A DNA stretch of 64,000 bases, taken from positions 122,001-186,000 of the forward strand of contig CAJNDS010002735.1 of assembly GCA_905221605.1 (NCBI GenBank), given 5' to 3'. A model generated the notes under the pieces. That model worked only from the letters and a program-made list of their open reading frames with translations. It was not told where the DNA came from and ran no database searches. The translations under genes were made by a program, and so were the position numbers. This document shows, piece after piece, positions 60,110-64,000 of this stretch. Within the stretch, counting starts at the first letter, position 1, and every line of letters starts with the position of its first letter. The stretch comes from Symbiodinium natans. Lineage: Eukaryota > Sar > Dinophyceae > Suessiales > Symbiodiniaceae.

Positions 60110-61315
60110 AGATCGAGGTTTGATCACAGGAAATCAACCCATGTACAAACATAGAACATCATCACTCAACCTACACATCCTGCAAGACTTTCAATGATCT
60201 GCAAGTCGTTTTCCAATTTGTGCCTCTGTGATCGAGCATCGTGCCCACCATACGTGCCAGGTCCGGGTGTCAGTGGCCTCACGCGAGAATGCTCTGTCAG
60301 TTGGCTGGTCCCGTGGGATGTTGGGGCACAAACTAATTCTTGGGAAATCGGGATTAAACCATACGCGAAACGCGCGTAGCTATGTCCTGGAGTCCTTTGC
60401 AATCTCAACACACACAGGTAAGATTGACGTCCTCATGTTTGCACCGTAGCGCCCCGCGAAGCTCCATTTCGGCGCCTCGGAGCGCAATGCGCATTCTCAT
60501 GAAGCACTCAAACAGCATCTCCATGACCACGGAAACCAGATTTACCCTGGCTGAGCAGCACATGCTGGTGATCTCTGGCGCACTTGTCATTCGCAAGCTG
60601 AGATCTGGGCCTGTTTGTTTTGCGACATGTTAGTGAGGAACACGCCACCATCGTACCCGGCAGTGCTGGGACGACAAAGCGACATGGCTCGCGGGCTCGA
60701 CATAGGTCACCAAACACAAGTCAACCAGCGATGCGACCAAGTAAAGGAGCAAAACCTCCGTGCCGTGGCTCGATGAAGAAGGTTGCGCATGCTCGAGAAT
60801 GGCTAGTTGTTGGTGCACGCGTCACTCGTTCCCTCAATCTTTCATGAAAACCCCATATGCAGCTGACAGCAGGAAAACATGTACATCATTTTTCATCACA
60901 GTCTTGGACATCCTCCGCACTCCTCCACCTACTACTCTTGTTCCCATGCCCTCCCCTAGACAGTGAATATCTTGCCAAATCTTGCTAAAGTTACGGACAC
61001 TGAAGATTTGCAGCAAGCTGAACAGTGTGAGGTAGGAAGGCAATTGAGACAGATGATGTGGGGATGCTTCAGGCCAGCGCAGTTGGTGAAGTCTTTGCCC
61101 GGTTCACCGTGCCTCACGCACTTGTCGAAACCACAGCCACTTGGCAGGAGCTTCACTGGATCTTTAGCTCCTATCCCGAGGCCACCAAAAGGGTTTTTGC
61201 CGAGTCTCGGCTGACTCTGGGGGGATGGCTAATGGTGCCTCGCACTTTACATGAGTCATGACTGTACACCTGGCCTGTACCGGGCTTTGCGCATGTCGCA
61301 GCCACGGCCCCAAGC
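60110..61315. other. No gene assigned
   Basis: Probably upstream part of the PG-rich-repeat gene plus spacer. Only short open frames; none convincing. Confidence 0.4.
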
Positions 61316-61319
61316 CTCT

Positions 61320-61763
61320 TTAGGCTCGTAAATGCTCCACCATGCGCTCAAAGGTCGACACCATCTGATGGTCCATGATCATCCCATCCTGCAACCTCAT
61401 GATGTCCACCACCTCGAAACACATGCTGCGGCCTGTCGGCTGCACATCCATCCATGGCCCGAGATGTGTCCCCTGGAAGCGCTTCATGGTCCAGACCTTG
61501 TCGCCATCCGCCGCCATGTCCAAGATACTCACGCGGATGTCCGGGAATGCCCGGAAAAGCATGCGGTGGAGGACCTTGTCTCCGTCCACGTGGTCCTTAA
61601 AGCTCTCAGTCTCGCCTTTTCCTGTGGCCAGGACTTTCTCGATGTCGGGGTTCACGAAGTCAGGGGAGAAGAAACGATCACAGGCCTCCACGTCCTGCTG
61701 GTTTTGCACCACTTGAACGAACTCCCGAATCCGGGCCTTGTTAGCTTCTTGAATGGTCGACAT
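61320..61763 (-). CDS. SnoaL-like / polyketide-cyclase-type protein, 147 aa, intronless
   Basis: The single ORF begins MSTIQEANKARIREFVQVVQ and shows the SnoaL-like layout of the NTF2 superfamily: an N-terminal helix pair, FFSPDFVNPD, an FKDHV..VLHRMLFRAFPDIR segment, then the strand motifs RFQGTHLGPWMDVQPTGRSM and EVVDIMRLQDGMIMDH. Length (about 140) fits the family. Members are cyclases, isomerases or non-catalytic; substrate cannot be said. Absence of introns and a bacterial-type family are compatible with retroposition or lateral transfer, but neither is shown. Confidence 0.85.
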   Translation of the reverse strand: MSTIQEANKARIREFVQVVQNQQDVEACDRFFSPDFVNPDIEKVLATGKGETESFKDHVDGDKVLHRMLFRAFPDIRVSILDMAADGDKVWTMKRFQGTHLGPWMDVQPTGRSMCFEVVDIMRLQDGMIMDHQMVSTFERMVEHLRA

Positions 61764-61769
61764 GACAAA

Positions 61770-63180
61770 AAGCAGAAGGCAAATCGCACTTGTGTTGCTG
61801 GATCAGCTTTTCTGTTTATAATGCTAGGTTCGTGGCATACTGTGGTGCAATCGCTTGAATCATGTCCTTTGTGTCAATGGCTCAGCACGGCGCTTGAGGC
61901 TGGAGCTACTGCATTCTCTGAAATTGTTCATGATGCCCTGCACAGGGTCACACAAAGGAAGCGAACCCCTTCAGTGGACAAGTAGTGCTTTTGCTACGGA
62001 AGAGCTAGTGATAGCCAAAGCCTGGCCATCTGACCAAAGCCTGGCCATCTCAGCAAAGCCACGGTGTCATACCAGCAGCCGGTTCTTCAATTTTGCAAGG
62101 GTGGCCACACGACAAAGTTAGAAAAAGGGGGCAATAAACTTAGTAATTGGCCCACACTACGTTCTTTCGTTCAGTGAATTCACGCGCTTCTTTATAATTC
62201 ACATCACTCATTCACTTCGTAATATAATCTTTTGTGGAGAGAATAACACTATAATTATAGGGCCCAATATTATACTACTTTAAGGGCCCATAATTAATAT
62301 TATATTAAGGGGGCATTGTTGGTATAATAATTTATCGCCCCCGGCATTATATTATTGCTGTAAGCCCCGGGCCTTTGCTATCATTACATTCGCCCGGGAT
62401 GGAAGTAAAAAGGCAAAGAGCACATGGTCGCGAGAAAGGTTGTAATGTGTGAACAACATGAACACTAAACCCCAGTATTATTACAAGCCTTACCGATGAT
62501 TGGTGGACAGATTCGCGAGGTTGGGCTCCTCACTTCCAACGCACGAAACCCTTGATGATAAAACTAAAACGAGTGACACGGCGGACGTGCAGTAATATCA
62601 CTACTGTTCACGCGCACTGTTATTCTTTTGTTTTAAGCGGGCGCCCCTTTACCACATCAGCAGCACAGTGGGCCGGTCTATTGCGACGAGGTGAGACGGT
62701 CAAACTACTTGGAGGAGCAACACAGCAAACAAAACAACACACCACACCCAAGAGACAGCGAAGCAACAGCAATCGAATCCTACGGTGAAACGGCCCTCTC
62801 TCAGAACACGAAGAGGTCGAGGTCGACCAGTAGTGGCAGAATTCGCGCTGTGTTGAAAGAGTGTCACGCGCACTGTTATTCTTTTTTTGTTCCCGCGTTA
62901 ACGATATTATTACCATTCACGCGGGACAAGAGAACATGATTAGTGCGTGTACTTTTTTCATTTCGTTTACACACGCACGTTTCCTTCATACAATTCACGC
63001 GTTTGCTCACTACATTCGTGCACTTATGATTATATTCACTTGCGAGCCCATTTAATATTCTTTTTGCTCGTCCATATTATGCATGTCCATACATGTTTAC
63101 AATCATAAAAACAATAACAATAAGTTCTGCTTGCCATATACTCACTTGTGCCAGAAAGGTAAACACGCGAGGGGCTGCAT
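61770..63180. other. AT-rich spacer, no gene assigned
   Basis: Base composition drops sharply in GC after about 62100. Two copies of TCACGCGCACTGTTATTCTT occur (about 62607 and 62868), and TTCACGCG and TCATTCACTT motifs recur. Open frames are short. Confidence 0.5.
62160..62400. repeat. AT-rich palindromic island
   Basis: Contains ACTATAATTATAG, two GGGCCCA blocks around ATATTATACTACTTTAA, and TAATTAATATTATATTAA. Several nested inverted repeats; composition unlike the rest of the window. Confidence 0.6.
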
Positions 63181-63242
63181 CCCGTTACCCTTCGACGAAG
63201 GGGGCTTCGAAGCCTTCGAAGCCTTCGAAGCCGAAGGGTCGA

Positions 63243-63282
63243 AGGGGGGGGGGAGGGGGGGGGGGGGGGGGGGGGGGGGGTG
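63243..63282. repeat. Poly-G tract
   Basis: About 37 G residues broken by a single A, flanked by repeated CTTCGAAG units (63195-63240). Confidence 0.95.
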
Positions 63283-63449
63283 TGAAGGTCTGAAGGCTTC
63301 GGGGGCTTCGAAGGTGAGGACGAGGCATCGAGGTGAGGACGAAGGGGGCTTCGAAGGCTTGAAGGTGAAAGACGGGGGCATCTCCAGAGTCTTCTCTGAG
63401 TTTCGAAGAATGAGATCCAAAAATGAGATCCAAAAAACAACAAGATTCG

Positions 63450-63600
63450 GGGGGGGTGGAATTTGAAAGAAGTCCCTTCTCTCACCTTCGAAGGACAAGA
63501 CATTGAGGGGGTGGAATTTAGAACACTTCTCTTCTACAGGCTTCGAAGGACAAAAAAAAAACTGAAGGGTGGAATTTAGAAAATTCTCTTCTCTTCCACA
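63450..63600 (+). repeat. About 58-bp tandem repeat
   Basis: Three units starting GGGTGGAATTT (near 63455, 63512, 63569), each followed by a TTCTCTT stretch; two end CTTCGAAGGACAA. Confidence 0.75.
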
Positions 63601-63895
63601 CTCCAAACCCTAATGCTCCAGACGTTTGCAACTCCTCCAAGTGGTTGGGCGCCTTTGACGAGGTGGAGGCGAGCATCATGAGCATCATTGGGTCTCCTTT
63701 CCCACCTCCAAACCCTGATGCTCCAGACGTTTGCTGCACCGACTCTCCCAAGTGGTTGTGCGCATTTTCACGAGGAGGCCAGCATCATGAGCATCATTGG
63801 GTCTCCTTTCCCGGCCTCCAAACCCTGATGCTCCAGACATTTGCTGCACCAACTCCTAACTTCCAAGTGGTTGGGCACATTTGACGAGGCGGAAG
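63601..63895 (+). repeat. About 105-110-bp tandem repeat
   Basis: Three units starting CTCCAAACCCTGATGCTCCA at 63601, 63706 and 63816, with GAGCATCATTGGGTCTCCTT inside the first two. It could be a repeated exon (FDEVEASIMSIIGSPF in one frame), but the frame is not kept between units. Confidence 0.8.
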
Positions 63896-64000
63896 GCTTC
63901 AAGCTCGGGAAGTTGGTGGCTCAACGTTTTCTGCTGCGCAGAGTCGTCTGCTGGACATTGCAGAATGAAAGCTTTTGGCAGGCTTGGGCTTTGAACAGCG

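Overview
The window looks like nuclear DNA of a dinoflagellate, most likely a coral-symbiont type (Symbiodiniaceae). The evidence is: Arabidopsis-type telomeric heptamers (TTTAGGG/CCCTAAA) scattered at more than thirty internal places in both orientations; genes cut into very short exons with GT, GC and GA splice donors and almost always an AG|G acceptor; every recognisable host gene on the minus strand (long unidirectional gene arrays are typical of dinoflagellates); dinoflagellate spliced-leader-like sequences; and a giant Ty1/copia element. The species is inferred, not proven. All coordinates were read by eye, so exon ends may be off by a base.

Layout, host genes, all minus strand. 12-5282: a NOL6/Nrap/UTP22 ribosome-biogenesis gene in at least ten small exons, running off the left end. 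10771-12259: a Q/E/R-rich coiled-coil protein. 14644-16330: a polytopic membrane protein. 17946-18968 and 19984-21414: two intronless coiled-coil genes. 21996-23813 and 24041-25577: two unrecognised multi-exon genes. 27620-27929: a small two-exon gene. 28892-29287: a secreted Cys-containing protein. 29970-30232: a partial gene. 31526-37681: a giant Ser/Thr-repeat protein. 39496-53532: an E/R-rich coiled-coil gene whose long intron holds the retrotransposon. 54925-55317: a two-exon fragment. 57170-60106: a PG-rich-repeat (STPGR/SHIPPO-like) protein. 61320-61763: an intronless SnoaL-like protein. The last 2.2 kb is simple and tandem repeat.

Two things join these genes. First, most introns carry telomeric heptamer arrays or short inverted-repeat elements. 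On the coding strand a TTTAGGG array itself offers GT (GGGTTTAG) and AG (TTTAG) splice dinucleotides, so it can act as ready-made intron material. Second, family A elements (about 60-100 bp, inverted-repeat ends) lie inside introns whose boundaries are fixed by reading frame or protein alignment, which makes them introner-like.

The outstanding object is the copia element at 40848-50775: 230/229-bp LTRs, a 5-bp TAGGG target duplication inside a telomeric array, and one uninterrupted 3073-codon ORF. Besides Gag, protease, integrase (DD35E), reverse transcriptase and RNase H, the polyprotein carries a C5-cytosine-methyltransferase-like domain between protease and integrase and a TET/JBP-like 2-oxoglutarate/Fe(II) dioxygenase domain between integrase and reverse transcriptase. 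A retroelement carrying both a possible DNA-base writer and a possible base oxidiser, sitting in telomeric repeats of a lineage known for 5-hydroxymethyluracil, is the best candidate here for an undescribed system.
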